From the NCBI RefSeq assembly GCF_003815675.1, contig NZ_CP033918.1:4278001-4342000 (forward strand): a DNA stretch of 64,000 bases, in the 5' to 3' direction. This document shows, piece after piece, positions 6,908 through 15,334 of the stretch. This DNA comes from Chryseobacterium sp. G0186. Its GTDB lineage: Bacteria; Bacteroidota; Bacteroidia; Flavobacteriales; Weeksellaceae. A model generated the notes under the pieces. It searched no databases, had not been told where the DNA came from, and was given only the letters and a program-made list of their open reading frames with translations. The translations under genes were made by a program, and so were the position numbers. Every line of letters starts with the position of its first letter. The stretch's first letter is position 1.

Positions 6908-7521
6908 GATACCAATTCTTGTTTTAATTCTTTTTCAAATACGTTTCTTATATGTTCTCTGTAAAGTTTCATATCACGTTCTATATTGGCGTTCTTTTCC
7001 ACATCATGGAAGTGAAAGCTATCCATTTTTTCTAATGAAACGAAAGCATTCATTCTATGAAAACCAAATAATGGCCCATCATCTACACTCTTTTCACTGA
7101 AGAACTCTCCGGGAAGTGTGAATGCAGTTGCAGGAGCATTCCAGCTTGTTGTCAGCATATATTTTCTGCCTCCAAGCATTCCTCCTGTACCATAATTGAT
7201 TTCAGGGTTGGCAGCATTTCTTCCATCACTCATATAAATTCCTTTGGCATGGCCTGCAGTGAAAACCTCGTCGATGTATTTTTTCAATCCATTCGGAAGC
7301 TGAAACCACCAGATTGGAGTGTGGTAGATGATATAATCTGCCCATACAAACTTCTGTACTTCTTCATGTTTGTCATATTCTTCACTTACATTGGTGAGTT
7401 TTACTTCAATATTTTCAAATTCTTTAAGAGCTTCTAGCGTATTTTCTGCAATAGTCTGGTTATATTTTCCTCCGGAATGTCCAAAGTTTTGTCCTCCGTT
7501 GATGATAAGTACTTTTTTCAT
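6904..7521 (-). CDS. mdaB: MdaB-like NAD(P)H:quinone oxidoreductase
   Basis: A 205-residue flavodoxin-fold protein. It begins KKVLIINGGQNFGHSGGKYNQT, an FMN/FAD phosphate-loop region. It continues with ADYIIYHTPIWWFQLPNGLKKYIDEVF and GGRKYMLTTSWNAP, which are hallmarks of the MdaB/KefF branch. The predicted reaction is two-electron reduction of quinones with NADPH, which avoids semiquinone radicals. It is the first gene of the operon that continues into the YgiN-like, PfpI-like and AKR genes. A -7 box for the operon is at 7551-7558 on the minus strand. The symbol is by family resemblance; orthology is not proven. Confidence 0.85.
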   Translation of the reverse strand: MKKVLIINGGQNFGHSGGKYNQTIAENTLEALKEFENIEVKLTNVSEEYDKHEEVQKFVWADYIIYHTPIWWFQLPNGLKKYIDEVFTAGHAKGIYMSDGRNAANPEINYGTGGMLGGRKYMLTTSWNAPATAFTLPGEFFSEKSVDDGPLFGFHRMNAFVSLEKMDSFHFHDVEKNANIERDMKLYREHIRNVFEKELKQELVS

Positions 7522-7550
7522 TTTTTTATGATTGTTTAAATTTTACTCTG

Positions 7551-7558
7551 CAAAGTTA
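7551..7558 (-). promoter_or_regulatory. -7 box of the quinone/carbonyl detoxification operon
   Basis: Read on the minus strand this is TAACTTTG, an exact TAnnTTTG match, 30 bp upstream of the MdaB-like start. No clear -33 TTG is seen at the normal distance, and the upstream region is very AT-rich. Confidence 0.5.
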
Positions 7559-7725
7559 GGATGGAATATTGTATAATTAAAATAATATAAATTATAGTAA
7601 TGTATCAGAATAATTATAATTTAATAAAACTAAATTGTCAATTTGCTTTGTCTGTGAATTTTTGATATTCCTGTTTTATGGTAAAATGTCATATAACATC
7701 TGAACTGAAATTCCTTTCTGTCCTG

Positions 7726-7733
7726 TACATTTG
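7726..7733 (+). promoter_or_regulatory. -7 box of the metallophosphoesterase gene
   Basis: TACATTTG matches the TAnnTTTG consensus, 14 bp before the ATG at 7747. The leader would be very short, as for several genes in this window. Confidence 0.45.
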
Positions 7734-7746
7734 TTTAACAAATTGA

Positions 7747-8499
7747 ATGACAATGATACAGGTAGCAGTTTTTAGTGATGTACATGGAAATCTTCCGGCA
7801 TTGGAAGCGGTATTGAATGATATTGATCAGAGAGGAATTTACCAAAGATTCTGCCTGGGTGATCTGGTTGATTTTGCCCCGTGGGGAAATGAAGTGATAG
7901 AAAGAATTAAGAGCCTAAATATCCCTTGTCTGTTAGGAAATCACGATGAAAGGATTGCCTTTGATCTTCCTGTATCTCCTTTGAGTAAACATTCTGCTGA
8001 AGAAACAGAAGCCAGGTTTGTTGCTATTGATCATTCCAAAAAAAATATAACAACAGCGAATAAGAAATTTCTTTCTGAGCTGCCTTTTCACTTACAATTA
8101 AACTATAAAACAGGAAATAAACATTGGAGTATTCAGCTGGTACATTCAACTCTGGAAAGAAATGATACTTATTTATATGAATCTGAAAATGATGAGGTTT
8201 TTGTGAGTATGCTGGAAGCTTCAAACACCGATATGATTGTAATGGGACATACCCATTTATCATTTAAAAAACAGATTGATAATAATAAGTGGGCCGTTAA
8301 CTGCGGTTCTGTAGGACGATCAAAAGAAGAGAACAGATTGGCTTCTTATCTTATTCTGACAATAGAAGAAGATCATCTCGTTCCTGAAATTGTGCAGATT
8401 GCTTATCCGATTGAAGAAACGATCTGTGGGATTAAAGAAAGTGATATTCCTGATTATTATGCTGCTTTTTTGAAAAATGAAAAGGTACTGATCCCTTAG
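7747..8499 (+). CDS. Calcineurin-like metallophosphoesterase (YfcE/MJ0936-type)
   Basis: A 250-residue protein with the full set of dimetal phosphoesterase motifs: FSDVHGN (residues 9-15), GDLVDFAPWGNEV, LLGNHDERI and MGHTHLSF. It is single-domain with no signal peptide, so it should act in the cytoplasm as a phosphodiesterase or phosphatase. Related DNA-linked family members cleave small phosphodiesters; the natural substrate here is unknown. It stands alone between the divergent MdaB operon and a 326-bp gap with a large inverted repeat. An alternative ATG two codons downstream is equally usable. Confidence 0.85.
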   Translation: MTMIQVAVFSDVHGNLPALEAVLNDIDQRGIYQRFCLGDLVDFAPWGNEVIERIKSLNIPCLLGNHDERIAFDLPVSPLSKHSAEETEARFVAIDHSKKNITTANKKFLSELPFHLQLNYKTGNKHWSIQLVHSTLERNDTYLYESENDEVFVSMLEASNTDMIVMGHTHLSFKKQIDNNKWAVNCGSVGRSKEENRLASYLILTIEEDHLVPEIVQIAYPIEETICGIKESDIPDYYAAFLKNEKVLIP

Positions 8500-8708
8500 T
8501 TTTTGATTCTGCATCTGAATTTTTTAATAAGATTGCAATGAGTGTTTAAATAACGCTAAAAAATAGGCTGCTGCTTTAGAAATTCTTTACAAAATACATT
8601 TCCATTCTAAATTTCCTTTCTGTACTTTATTTGAAAAGTATCCAGATTTTTGTTGTTAAAATAATGATTATTAATAGGTTGTAAATATTCGTGCTTTCGT
8701 CTGAATAG

Positions 8709-8745
8709 ATTCGAACTGATTTTATCCATTAAAATCAGTTCGAAT
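8709..8745. repeat. Perfect 16-bp inverted repeat in a 326-bp intergenic gap
   Basis: The arms ATTCGAACTGATTTTA (8709-8724) and its exact complement (8730-8745) flank a 5-nt loop, TCCAT. No T-run follows directly, so it is not a typical intrinsic terminator. It could be an operator, an RNA structure in the leader of the following hydrolase, or a small mobile-element remnant. The rest of the gap 8500-8825 is AT-rich with no coding sequence seen. Confidence 0.7.
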
Positions 8746-8825
8746 ACTTTTACCCGGACTTTTTTGAAAATTATCAGGAGTATGTTTGTATCAGATTATT
8801 AAAGTCAACCTAAAATTTAGGAATC

Positions 8826-9785
8826 ATGAAAAAAACAAGCCTTTTTATTTTTTTATTATTATCTGTATTTTGTTTAGCACAATTACATAAAGGAAAAATA
8901 GATACACTCCTTACACCGGAGATTGGAGGAATAAAGCAAGCCATAGATATTAAAACAAATGACGCCGGTAAGCCTATTCTTTTATTTTTATCTGGTGGCC
9001 CTGGAAGTTCAATGCGGAAAAATGCGGATGCTTTTACGAATCTCTTAAAAGATAAATTTACCATTGTTCAATGGGATCAGAGAGATGCCGGAAAAACTCT
9101 TGAATTAAATCCTTCTCCCGTTCAGCCTTCAGTTGATCTCATGGGAAAAGATACTTATCAGGTTATCAATTTTCTGAGAAAAGAATTAAAACAGGAAAAA
9201 GTCTATTTATTGGGTAGCTCTTGGGGAAATGCTTTAGGTTTTTATATTGTTAGAAATCATCCTGAACTTTTACATGCCTATTTTGCAGTAAATCCGGTTG
9301 TTAGTCAATTGACGAGTGAGAAAGAATTGCTCAGTGTTTTAAAAGATTATTTTAAAGATAATCCTGTTGCCAGTAAAGAATTAGCGAGTGTACATATTCC
9401 TTTCAAAGTTGATGAAGATTTATTTTATTTAAGAAAATGGCTTTTTTATAAAGACGGGAAGCAGTATGTAACCGGTGACGAGTTCAAGAAAGGTTTTCTG
9501 CAGTGGTCAAAAACATGGTCTCCTGCATGGAACGAAGTAATGAATATTGACCTGCCTAAGACTTTAAAGAAAGTGGAATGTCCTATTTACTTTTTTGTTG
9601 GTAAAAATGATATCCAAACTTCTACCAGAGTTACCACAGAATATTTTCAGAAAGTAAAAGCACCAAAGAAAGACTTATTTTTATTTGAAGATTCAGGTCA
9701 CCAAATTCATAAAGACGAACCAGTGAAGTTTCAGAATACAATTATTCAGGAATTAAATAATCTGGGTTCAGTGAAAGGAAATTAA
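8826..9785 (+). CDS. Exported alpha/beta hydrolase (proline-iminopeptidase-like)
   Basis: A 319-residue protein with a probable signal peptide (1-18, ending FCLAQ). An oxyanion motif SGGPGSS lies near residues 56-62, WDQRDAGK near 83-90, and the nucleophile elbow GSSWGN has Ser132. The acid VGKNDIQT and the histidine in DSGHQIHKDEP complete the triad. The GGPG plus WDQR pair is typical of proline iminopeptidases and related hydrolases (family S33). The lead HGGPG histidine is replaced by serine (LSGGPG). A periplasmic peptidase or esterase role fits, but the substrate is unknown. A GC-rich hairpin follows at 9801-9836. Confidence 0.8.
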   Translation: MKKTSLFIFLLLSVFCLAQLHKGKIDTLLTPEIGGIKQAIDIKTNDAGKPILLFLSGGPGSSMRKNADAFTNLLKDKFTIVQWDQRDAGKTLELNPSPVQPSVDLMGKDTYQVINFLRKELKQEKVYLLGSSWGNALGFYIVRNHPELLHAYFAVNPVVSQLTSEKELLSVLKDYFKDNPVASKELASVHIPFKVDEDLFYLRKWLFYKDGKQYVTGDEFKKGFLQWSKTWSPAWNEVMNIDLPKTLKKVECPIYFFVGKNDIQTSTRVTTEYFQKVKAPKKDLFLFEDSGHQIHKDEPVKFQNTIIQELNNLGSVKGN

Positions 9786-9800
9786 GATTAAAAGTCTGGA

Positions 9801-9836
9801 GCCGGAAGAGGGATGCATCAAGTTTTCTCTTCCGGC
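9801..9836. terminator. Terminator-like hairpin after the hydrolase gene
   Basis: The arms GCCGGAAGAG and CTCTTCCGGC pair perfectly over 10 bp around a 16-nt loop. A T-tract is lacking, so termination would be weak or factor-dependent. It is unusually GC-rich for this window. Confidence 0.5.
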
Positions 9837-9897
9837 CTCAAGCTTTCTGAATTGAATAAAAATAGAAATTATCAATGAATTCATACATTTAAAAATA

Positions 9898-9934
9898 GCA
9901 TCAGTATTGTAATTATTTATTAATTTTGCATCAG
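9898..9934 (+). promoter_or_regulatory. LysR promoter region with direct repeat
   Basis: A -7 box TAATTTTG lies at 9921-9928. The heptamer GCATCAG occurs at 9898-9904 and again at 9928-9934, a 30-bp period, directly before the LysR start at 9953. LysR regulators usually bind at their own promoter, so this repeat is a candidate autoregulatory site; the evidence is limited to the repeat itself. Confidence 0.35.
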
Positions 9935-9952
9935 AATATTAATAATTAAGTC

Positions 9953-10852
9953 ATGGTCAATTTAGAATGGTACCGTACTTTTAAAGCCATATATAAAACC
10001 GGAACACTTACGGGTGCTGCCGATACTTTATTCATTTCACAGCCGGGAGTGAGTTTACACTTAAGTTCACTGGAAGCTTATGTTGGGTATAAACTGTTTG
10101 ACAGAACAGGGCGAAAAATGATTCCGACGGAAAGAGGAAAAGTATTGTTCAATGCGGTTGCTGAACCTCTCACCAGATTAGAAGATGTAGAGAAGAATTT
10201 TCAGAAATCCACCGAAAAACATACTCCAACCATTAGTGTGGGAATGTGTTTTGAAACCTTTCAGACGACTTTAGAGCAATATGTTTCTACGTTACCTTTT
10301 AATTTGATTATCAGCTTTGGGGAATATCCAGAGATGTTGGATCAACTGGATAAAGGAATTCTGGATCTTATCATTACCCCGAAAAAAGGATCTTCTCCCA
10401 ATATAGAACATGAGGCATTTTCATCTGAGCAAATCATTCTGGTAGGAGGGAAAGATGTAGATACCGAGAGTTTCAAAAAGGCTTTAAAGACAAAAGATGC
10501 CGAAAAAATCGAAGATTGGCTGAAGAATGAAAAATGGTACGGAACCACCGGCGATATGGAGCATCTTTTCCAATTTTGGATTTTAAATTTCGGGCATAAG
10601 CCTAATTTCCGCCCCAATTATATTGTTCCTAATTTAAATTCTATCATCCGTTGTCTGAAAGGCGGAACAGGTCTGGCTGTTATTCCTGATTTTCTATGCA
10701 AGAAGGAAATAGAGAGTGGAAATGTAAAGCTGGTCTGGGAGGGAAAGAAAAAATTAGAAAATACATTGTATTTCGGATGTCGTAAAAAAACAAATTACCA
10801 ATCTGAAATAGACCATATTAAAGACCTATTCCGAAAGGTGATGAGTAAGTAG
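9953..10852 (+). CDS. LysR-family transcriptional regulator
   Basis: A 299-residue protein with the LysR winged helix at the N-terminus (LEWYRTFKAIYKTGTLTGAA, then SQPGVSLHLSSLEAYVGYKLFDR, about 3-62) followed by a periplasmic-binding-protein-like effector domain (about 90-295). The neighbours are a hydrolase upstream on the same strand and two GNAT genes downstream on the opposite strand; there is no obvious divergently transcribed target, so its regulon cannot be guessed. Its last 27 bp overlap the 3' end of the convergent GNAT gene. Confidence 0.9.
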   Translation: MVNLEWYRTFKAIYKTGTLTGAADTLFISQPGVSLHLSSLEAYVGYKLFDRTGRKMIPTERGKVLFNAVAEPLTRLEDVEKNFQKSTEKHTPTISVGMCFETFQTTLEQYVSTLPFNLIISFGEYPEMLDQLDKGILDLIITPKKGSSPNIEHEAFSSEQIILVGGKDVDTESFKKALKTKDAEKIEDWLKNEKWYGTTGDMEHLFQFWILNFGHKPNFRPNYIVPNLNSIIRCLKGGTGLAVIPDFLCKKEIESGNVKLVWEGKKKLENTLYFGCRKKTNYQSEIDHIKDLFRKVMSK

Positions 10853-11293
10853 AATCATGTCCTGCATCTGTAGTCCGTTTTCATAAATAGGTGCGGGATA
10901 ATTTTCTATGAAGAAATTTTTACGTATTCCTGTCTTTATAAAGCCGTTTTTCTCATAAAACCGGATCTGCTGGAGACCTGTATCAGAAGTTCCGACAGTC
11001 AGCGTTTTATATCCATTTTCACGGGCAATTTCTTTTGCTTTGTTCATCAGAATACTGCCAATTCCTTTGTTTCTATAGTCCTCAATAACTGCAATATTTT
11101 TAACTTCCAGTTCGGTATCATTATTTTGATGTAAAGCCATGACAGCAATATCTCCACTTCCGTCATTCAAAAGATAAATGTCAGAATTGAAAATATAACG
11201 ATCGATGGCTTCAATGGTTTCGTCAGCGAGCAACAGCAGTTCATATGGAATATCAGTCTCTATACTGATTTTGTTAAAAGTAAATTGTTCCAT
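10826..11293 (-). CDS. GNAT-family N-acetyltransferase
   Basis: A 155-residue GNAT. Motif A, the acetyl-CoA pyrophosphate loop, is NKGIGSILM in the segment IAVIEDYRNKGIGSILMNKAKEI, and motif B includes GLQQIRFYEKNGF. The N-terminal part (about 1-60) is the variable substrate side. The ATG shares one base with the stop codon of the upstream GNAT gene (TAATG), so both are translated together. Its 3' end overlaps the LysR gene tail by 27 bp in convergent orientation. The substrate (small amine, amino acid or protein N-terminus) is unknown. Confidence 0.85.
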   Translation of the reverse strand: MEQFTFNKISIETDIPYELLLLADETIEAIDRYIFNSDIYLLNDGSGDIAVMALHQNNDTELEVKNIAVIEDYRNKGIGSILMNKAKEIARENGYKTLTVGTSDTGLQQIRFYEKNGFIKTGIRKNFFIENYPAPIYENGLQMQDMILLTHHLSE

Positions 11294-11727
11294 TACAAAC
11301 TCATATGAATTAATGGATACTCTTTTCCCGAACCATCCTTTTCTGATCTTCCTACTGTTTTGAAACCCATTTTTTCATAAAATCCGATGGCCTGTGGGTT
11401 TTGTTCATTAACATCCACCTTGGTGAGACCTGTCTTCTCTTTCATAAATTGGTACAATGTTTTTCCATAGCCTTTTCCACGCTTGGCATTATGAATAAAG
11501 AGCATTTCCAGATTTCCATCCGCTACGGAAGCAAATCCTTCGGTATCATTATTTTCAATAATTAGATATACTTCCAGATTGGGAAGATAATCCCTTGGAA
11601 TGGCTTCTTTGAAATAATTGAAATCCTCTTCAGAAAGAAAATCATGGGTAGCCTTAACAGCAGATTCCCAGATTTCCATAATTCTTGGATAATCCTCTGC
11701 ATTGGCAAGTCTGATTGAGTGTGACAT
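11293..11727 (-). CDS. GNAT-family N-acetyltransferase
   Basis: A 144-residue GNAT of the YjaB/PhnO-like small type: MSHSIRLANAEDYPRIMEIWESAV opens the fold, then the motif A region LFIHNAKRGKGYGKTLYQFM and the motif B region VNEQNPQAIGFYEKMGFKTVGRSE. It is first of a two-gene minus-strand operon with the next GNAT. In E. coli YjaB-type enzymes have ill-defined substrates, so only the general acetyl-CoA-dependent activity is stated. Confidence 0.85.
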   Translation of the reverse strand: MSHSIRLANAEDYPRIMEIWESAVKATHDFLSEEDFNYFKEAIPRDYLPNLEVYLIIENNDTEGFASVADGNLEMLFIHNAKRGKGYGKTLYQFMKEKTGLTKVDVNEQNPQAIGFYEKMGFKTVGRSEKDGSGKEYPLIHMSL

Positions 11728-11849
11728 GATTGTAAATTTTCACAAAAATAAGGAAAATAGGGTGAGAAGCTGGATTTTTGAAGTTAGAAATTAGAGGTTG
11801 CAGGTTAGAGGTTATAGTTGGAACTGTTTATAATTGGTTTAATTTTTTT

Positions 11850-12184
11850 AAAGAACGCAAGGACGCAAAGATTTTAAATAATATGCTGTTGGTAAGGCGC
11901 GAGAAAATCTGAGATTTTCAGCAAGGGTTATGTATAATTTGTTACTTGATCTCTAATTTTATCAAACTTAAAGCATATAGTATATAAAAAAAATGCGTCT
12001 TTGCATATCTAACCTATCACTTATTTAAGTGTATTATCAAGGTCCCGCTACATATGATTTTAATAAAAAAAATAGGGGGTATAAGTACTTCTGCGGTATT
12101 CAATTTTATCAAAGATAAAATCTTCGCGCCTTACAGCATATAGTATATAAAAAAGTGTGTCTTTGCGTATCTAACCTTTCACTT
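11850..12184. repeat. Degenerate MITE-like copy 4 with a 55-bp direct repeat
   Basis: This part of the 582-bp gap 11728-12309 holds a worn copy of the 210-bp element: ACGCAAGGACGCAAAG near 11854, then GCGAGAAAATCTGAGATTTT near 11900, and GATAAAATCTTCGCGCCTTA near 12114-12133. Inside it a ~55-bp unit containing GCATATAGTATATAAAAAA occurs at 11967-12022 and again at 12130-12184 with few changes. That unit is not part of copies 1-3, so the locus has either captured another repeat or suffered an internal duplication. No gene is seen in the gap. The stretch 11764-11820 also has a short TTAGAGGTT-type repetition. Confidence 0.6.
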
Positions 12185-12309
12185 TTCTCAATATTACTAT
12201 TATAATAGCCAAAACCTTTGTAATAACAGTAAAATTGGTAAGCTGTAGTTCCAATTTTTTGTAGCAAATTTGTGTAATCACTTTATATTAATAATTAAAA
12301 TAAAGATTT

Positions 12310-13185
12310 ATGCAAAAGAAAACCTACACAGGACAACCAGTAGTAACCCTGAATAACGGAGTGGATATTCCTGCCTTAGGCTTTGGAGTTTGGCAGATGG
12401 AAGATTTGAAAGAATGTGAAAATGCTGTAGTTAAAGCCATTCAAACAGGATATAGAATGATTGATACGGCTGCCATTTACCAGAATGAAACAGCAGTAGG
12501 AGATGCCGTGAAAAACAGTGGAATAAACAGAGATGAGCTATTTATCACTTCCAAGGTTTGGGTTCAGGATCATGGGTATGAAAAAGCAAAAAGTGCATTC
12601 CAGAGAACATTAAGCAGATTACAGATGGATTATCTGGATTTGTATCTTATTCACTGGCCTTATGGAGATTTTATCGGAACCTGGAAAGCTTTGGAGGAGT
12701 TATATCAGGAGGGAAAAATCAAGGCTATCGGAGTCTGTAATTTTACCGTTGAGAAACTGGAAGAATTAAAGGCTAACTCAACAATTTTACCGGTAATCAA
12801 TCAGATCGAGCTGCATCCTGTATTTCAGCAAAAGGAATTGCAGGTATACGATAGGGAAAATAATATCATCACTCAGCCTTGGAGCCCTCTAGGAAACGGA
12901 AATGCCAATCTTTTAAGCAATACAGCGTTACAGGCTATTGCAGAAAAGTATGCTAAAACGGTTGCTCAGGTGATCCTGAGATGGCATTTGCAGGAAGGAT
13001 TTGTTGTGATTCCAAAGTCTGTAACTCCATCAAGGATTGAGGAAAACTTCAATGTATTTGATTTTGAATTGACAGAAGATGAAATGAATGTTGTTCGTTC
13101 TTTAGATACCGGAAAAAGGCTATTCTTTGATCCTAAAGACCCTGAATGGGAGCAGAAAATGCTGAATTCTGTAGCTGATATTTAA
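12310..13185 (+). CDS. Aldo/keto reductase (2,5-diketogluconate-reductase type)
   Basis: A 291-residue AKR with a clear catalytic tetrad: Asp52 and Tyr57 (MIDTAAIYQNE), Lys82 (ITSKVW) and His115 (LIHWP). The late coenzyme-binding segment is IPKSVTPSRIEENFNVFDF. It resembles DkgA/YvgN-type enzymes that reduce methylglyoxal and other aldehydes with NADPH. It is only about 30% similar by eye to the AKR at 4856, so this is a separate subfamily rather than a recent duplicate. A small unknown gene follows 8 bp downstream. Confidence 0.9.
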   Translation: MQKKTYTGQPVVTLNNGVDIPALGFGVWQMEDLKECENAVVKAIQTGYRMIDTAAIYQNETAVGDAVKNSGINRDELFITSKVWVQDHGYEKAKSAFQRTLSRLQMDYLDLYLIHWPYGDFIGTWKALEELYQEGKIKAIGVCNFTVEKLEELKANSTILPVINQIELHPVFQQKELQVYDRENNIITQPWSPLGNGNANLLSNTALQAIAEKYAKTVAQVILRWHLQEGFVVIPKSVTPSRIEENFNVFDFELTEDEMNVVRSLDTGKRLFFDPKDPEWEQKMLNSVADI

Positions 13186-13193
13186 TATCTAAT

Positions 13194-13679
13194 ATGTGGA
13201 TTTATACCAAAAGATTTGATGAAGATAAAAATATGGTCACTTTAAACAGTGGCTATATTTTTTCATATTCCAAATATGATGGTTTCTGCGAACGGTTATT
13301 AGCTGCTGAATTATTAGTGGATCAGAATTTCAATTTTATACTTCAGATGAGTGCTTTTGAGCACGAAAAAATAACAAAAAATGATTCAGGTTTTTTTCAG
13401 GAAAGTGGTGAATTATCAGGGAAGATCTTTGAGTATTTTGAACAATTGATTGATCTGGACGTTAAAAGTTTAAAACAAAAATATGATCCTATTACTTTTT
13501 ATATTTCAGACTGTGGTTCACAGCAGTTGTTGATTAATCTGGATCAGGGAATAGAAGTCAGTATTGTGGATGGATTACCTTTAGAATATTGCAGAACAGA
13601 AACAGAATTATTACTGTTTGAGTTTAATGAATATATGAAAAACTGGATTGAAGAGAAATATCTTACCTGGATAAAATAA
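13194..13679 (+). CDS. Uncharacterised protein
   Basis: A 161-residue, acidic, probably cytosolic protein (no signal peptide or membrane helix) that I do not recognise. It begins MWIYTKRFDEDKNMV, has a mixed alpha/beta composition, and ends with an aromatic-rich helix (YMKNWIEEKYLTWIK). The 8-bp spacing to the aldo-keto reductase stop indicates co-transcription, but that does not suggest a function. Coding character is supported by normal codon use and the tight spacing. Confidence 0.65.
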   Translation: MWIYTKRFDEDKNMVTLNSGYIFSYSKYDGFCERLLAAELLVDQNFNFILQMSAFEHEKITKNDSGFFQESGELSGKIFEYFEQLIDLDVKSLKQKYDPITFYISDCGSQQLLINLDQGIEVSIVDGLPLEYCRTETELLLFEFNEYMKNWIEEKYLTWIK

Positions 13680-13762
13680 ATGAGATATTGGTGAATAATA
13701 TCATATCTTGTTGAAACTGAACGATTCATATTTTTTGTACCTTTTTAATTAAAATAAATCTT

Positions 13763-14824
13763 ATGATCTGGCCCAATACAATCCGTGAAAGACTAGGTGT
13801 ACAATATCCTATAGTTCAGGCTCCCATGTTTGGAGTAAGTACCACACAGATGACGGCTGCAGCTGCCAGGGCGGGCTGTCTGGGGTCTCTGGCATTGGCA
13901 GATTTGTCAGCAGAGAATACCATTGCGTTGATAAGAGAGACCAGAAAATTAACAGATAAACCCTTTGCTGCCAATATTTTTGTCCATCATATTCCAGAGA
14001 TAACGATTGCTTTAAAAGAACAATTTTTTAAAACGAAACAATTTCTGGAACAGCTTGCCCGGGAAAATAATATAGAAGTTCAGCTTCCTGAGCTTGAAGA
14101 TATCAAAGTGAAAAGTTATCATGAACAGGTAGATGTAATCATTGAGGAAAACTGTAAAGTTGTAAGTTTTACATTCGGAAATCTGGATGATAAAAGTATC
14201 CGGAAATTAAAGGAAAATGAGGTCACACTTATTGGTACCTGTACTTCCGTAAGCGAAGCTTTGATTTTAGAGAATTCAGGAATTGATATCATCTGTGTAC
14301 AGGGAACGGAAGCTGGAGGTCACAGAGGGACGTTTGATCCTGACCATGTTCCACAGATTGGAGGTTTGTCTTTATTATCACAGGTTTATGACCATGTGAA
14401 AGTTCCATTGATTTATGCGGGAGGAATTTATAGTGCAAAAACTTTACATGCGGTAAAGGAATTAGGAGCACAGGCTTTTCAGATGGGAAATCTTTTATTG
14501 GCTTCTAAGGAAAGTTCTCTGGAACCGTTTGAAAAGGAAAGGCTTAAAAAAGTACGAGAAGAGGAAATTATGTTAACGAAAAGTTTTTCAGGAAGATATG
14601 CCAGGGGTATTAAAAATAAATACATTGAGGCTGTTGAGGGTTCGGAATATATTCTGCCATACCCTTATCAAAATAAACTGACCAATGCTCTGCGTAAGGC
14701 GGCCAAAGATCAGCAAAATGCAGATTTTGTAGGACTTTGGACAGGACAGTCTATTCATGATTACAGTGAGCGGTCTACAGAGGAAATATTGAGAAATCTC
14801 ATATATCAGGCAGAGGTTAGCTAG
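13763..14824 (+). CDS. Nitronate monooxygenase / 2-nitropropane dioxygenase family
   Basis: A 353-residue FMN-dependent TIM-barrel protein. Supporting segments are YPIVQAPMFGVSTTQM near the start, IICVQGTEAGGHRG (the catalytic histidine and flavin phosphate region), VPLIYAGGIYSAKTLHAVKELGAQAFQMGN (the second phosphate loop), and ARGIKNKYIE. These motifs are typical of bacterial NMO enzymes that oxidise nitronates such as propionate 3-nitronate. A weak promoter-like TACCTTTT is seen about 25 bp before the ATG. Confidence 0.9.
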   Translation: MIWPNTIRERLGVQYPIVQAPMFGVSTTQMTAAAARAGCLGSLALADLSAENTIALIRETRKLTDKPFAANIFVHHIPEITIALKEQFFKTKQFLEQLARENNIEVQLPELEDIKVKSYHEQVDVIIEENCKVVSFTFGNLDDKSIRKLKENEVTLIGTCTSVSEALILENSGIDIICVQGTEAGGHRGTFDPDHVPQIGGLSLLSQVYDHVKVPLIYAGGIYSAKTLHAVKELGAQAFQMGNLLLASKESSLEPFEKERLKKVREEEIMLTKSFSGRYARGIKNKYIEAVEGSEYILPYPYQNKLTNALRKAAKDQQNADFVGLWTGQSIHDYSERSTEEILRNLIYQAEVS

Positions 14825-14836
14825 AGAGGATTGCTG

Positions 14837-14844
14837 TATCTTTG
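14837..14844 (+). promoter_or_regulatory. -7 box of the lipoprotein gene
   Basis: TATCTTTG, an exact TAnnTTTG match, 29 bp upstream of the ATG at 14874 and just after the stop of the nitronate monooxygenase gene. It implies independent transcription of the lipoprotein. Confidence 0.5.
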
Positions 14845-14873
14845 GGGTTTAAATGCAATTTTAAATTTTAACC

Positions 14874-15320
14874 ATGAAAAAATTATTTCTATCAGTTGCT
14901 GTGTTTTCAGCAATTGTATCATGCAGCAGCGATAATGATAACATTAAAGAAGAAGTTTCTCCTATCGTTGGAACATGGAATCAGTATAAAGGAGAAATTT
15001 ATACCACATCCGATAATACCACAGAGGCTGTCTATCCTCATGGCTGTGAATCAGAAAATACATTTGAGTATAATAAAACTGAAGTAAATACGGTGGGGTA
15101 TGCCCCAAATAAAGAGGGTGTTTGCGTACCGTCCGAATATCATAATGCAAAGTATACCTATGATAAAGACAGTAAAAAATTGAGATATGGTAATAATACC
15201 AGATTCTACACCGTATCTAAACTTACATTTACTGAGATGGTAACTGAAGACCGTTCCGAAGATAGAGACGGAGATGGAATGAAGGATGTTGTTACCCGAT
15301 ATTTCAGACGAATTAAATAA
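14874..15320 (+). CDS. Lipocalin-like outer-membrane/periplasmic lipoprotein
   Basis: A 148-residue lipoprotein: signal peptide with lipobox AIVSC (Cys17) followed by SSDNDN, an acidic tail of the kind seen on surface-exposed Bacteroidota lipoproteins. The mature part starts PIVGTWNQYKGEIY, the opening of small lipocalin-like domains, and ends with a beta-rich section and a charged repeat (EDRSEDRDGDGMKDV). The four non-lipidated cysteine positions do not show an obvious motif. Function unknown. A strong terminator follows. Confidence 0.8.
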   Translation: MKKLFLSVAVFSAIVSCSSDNDNIKEEVSPIVGTWNQYKGEIYTTSDNTTEAVYPHGCESENTFEYNKTEVNTVGYAPNKEGVCVPSEYHNAKYTYDKDSKKLRYGNNTRFYTVSKLTFTEMVTEDRSEDRDGDGMKDVVTRYFRRIK

Positions 15321-15334
15321 TAGAATAAGTACAC

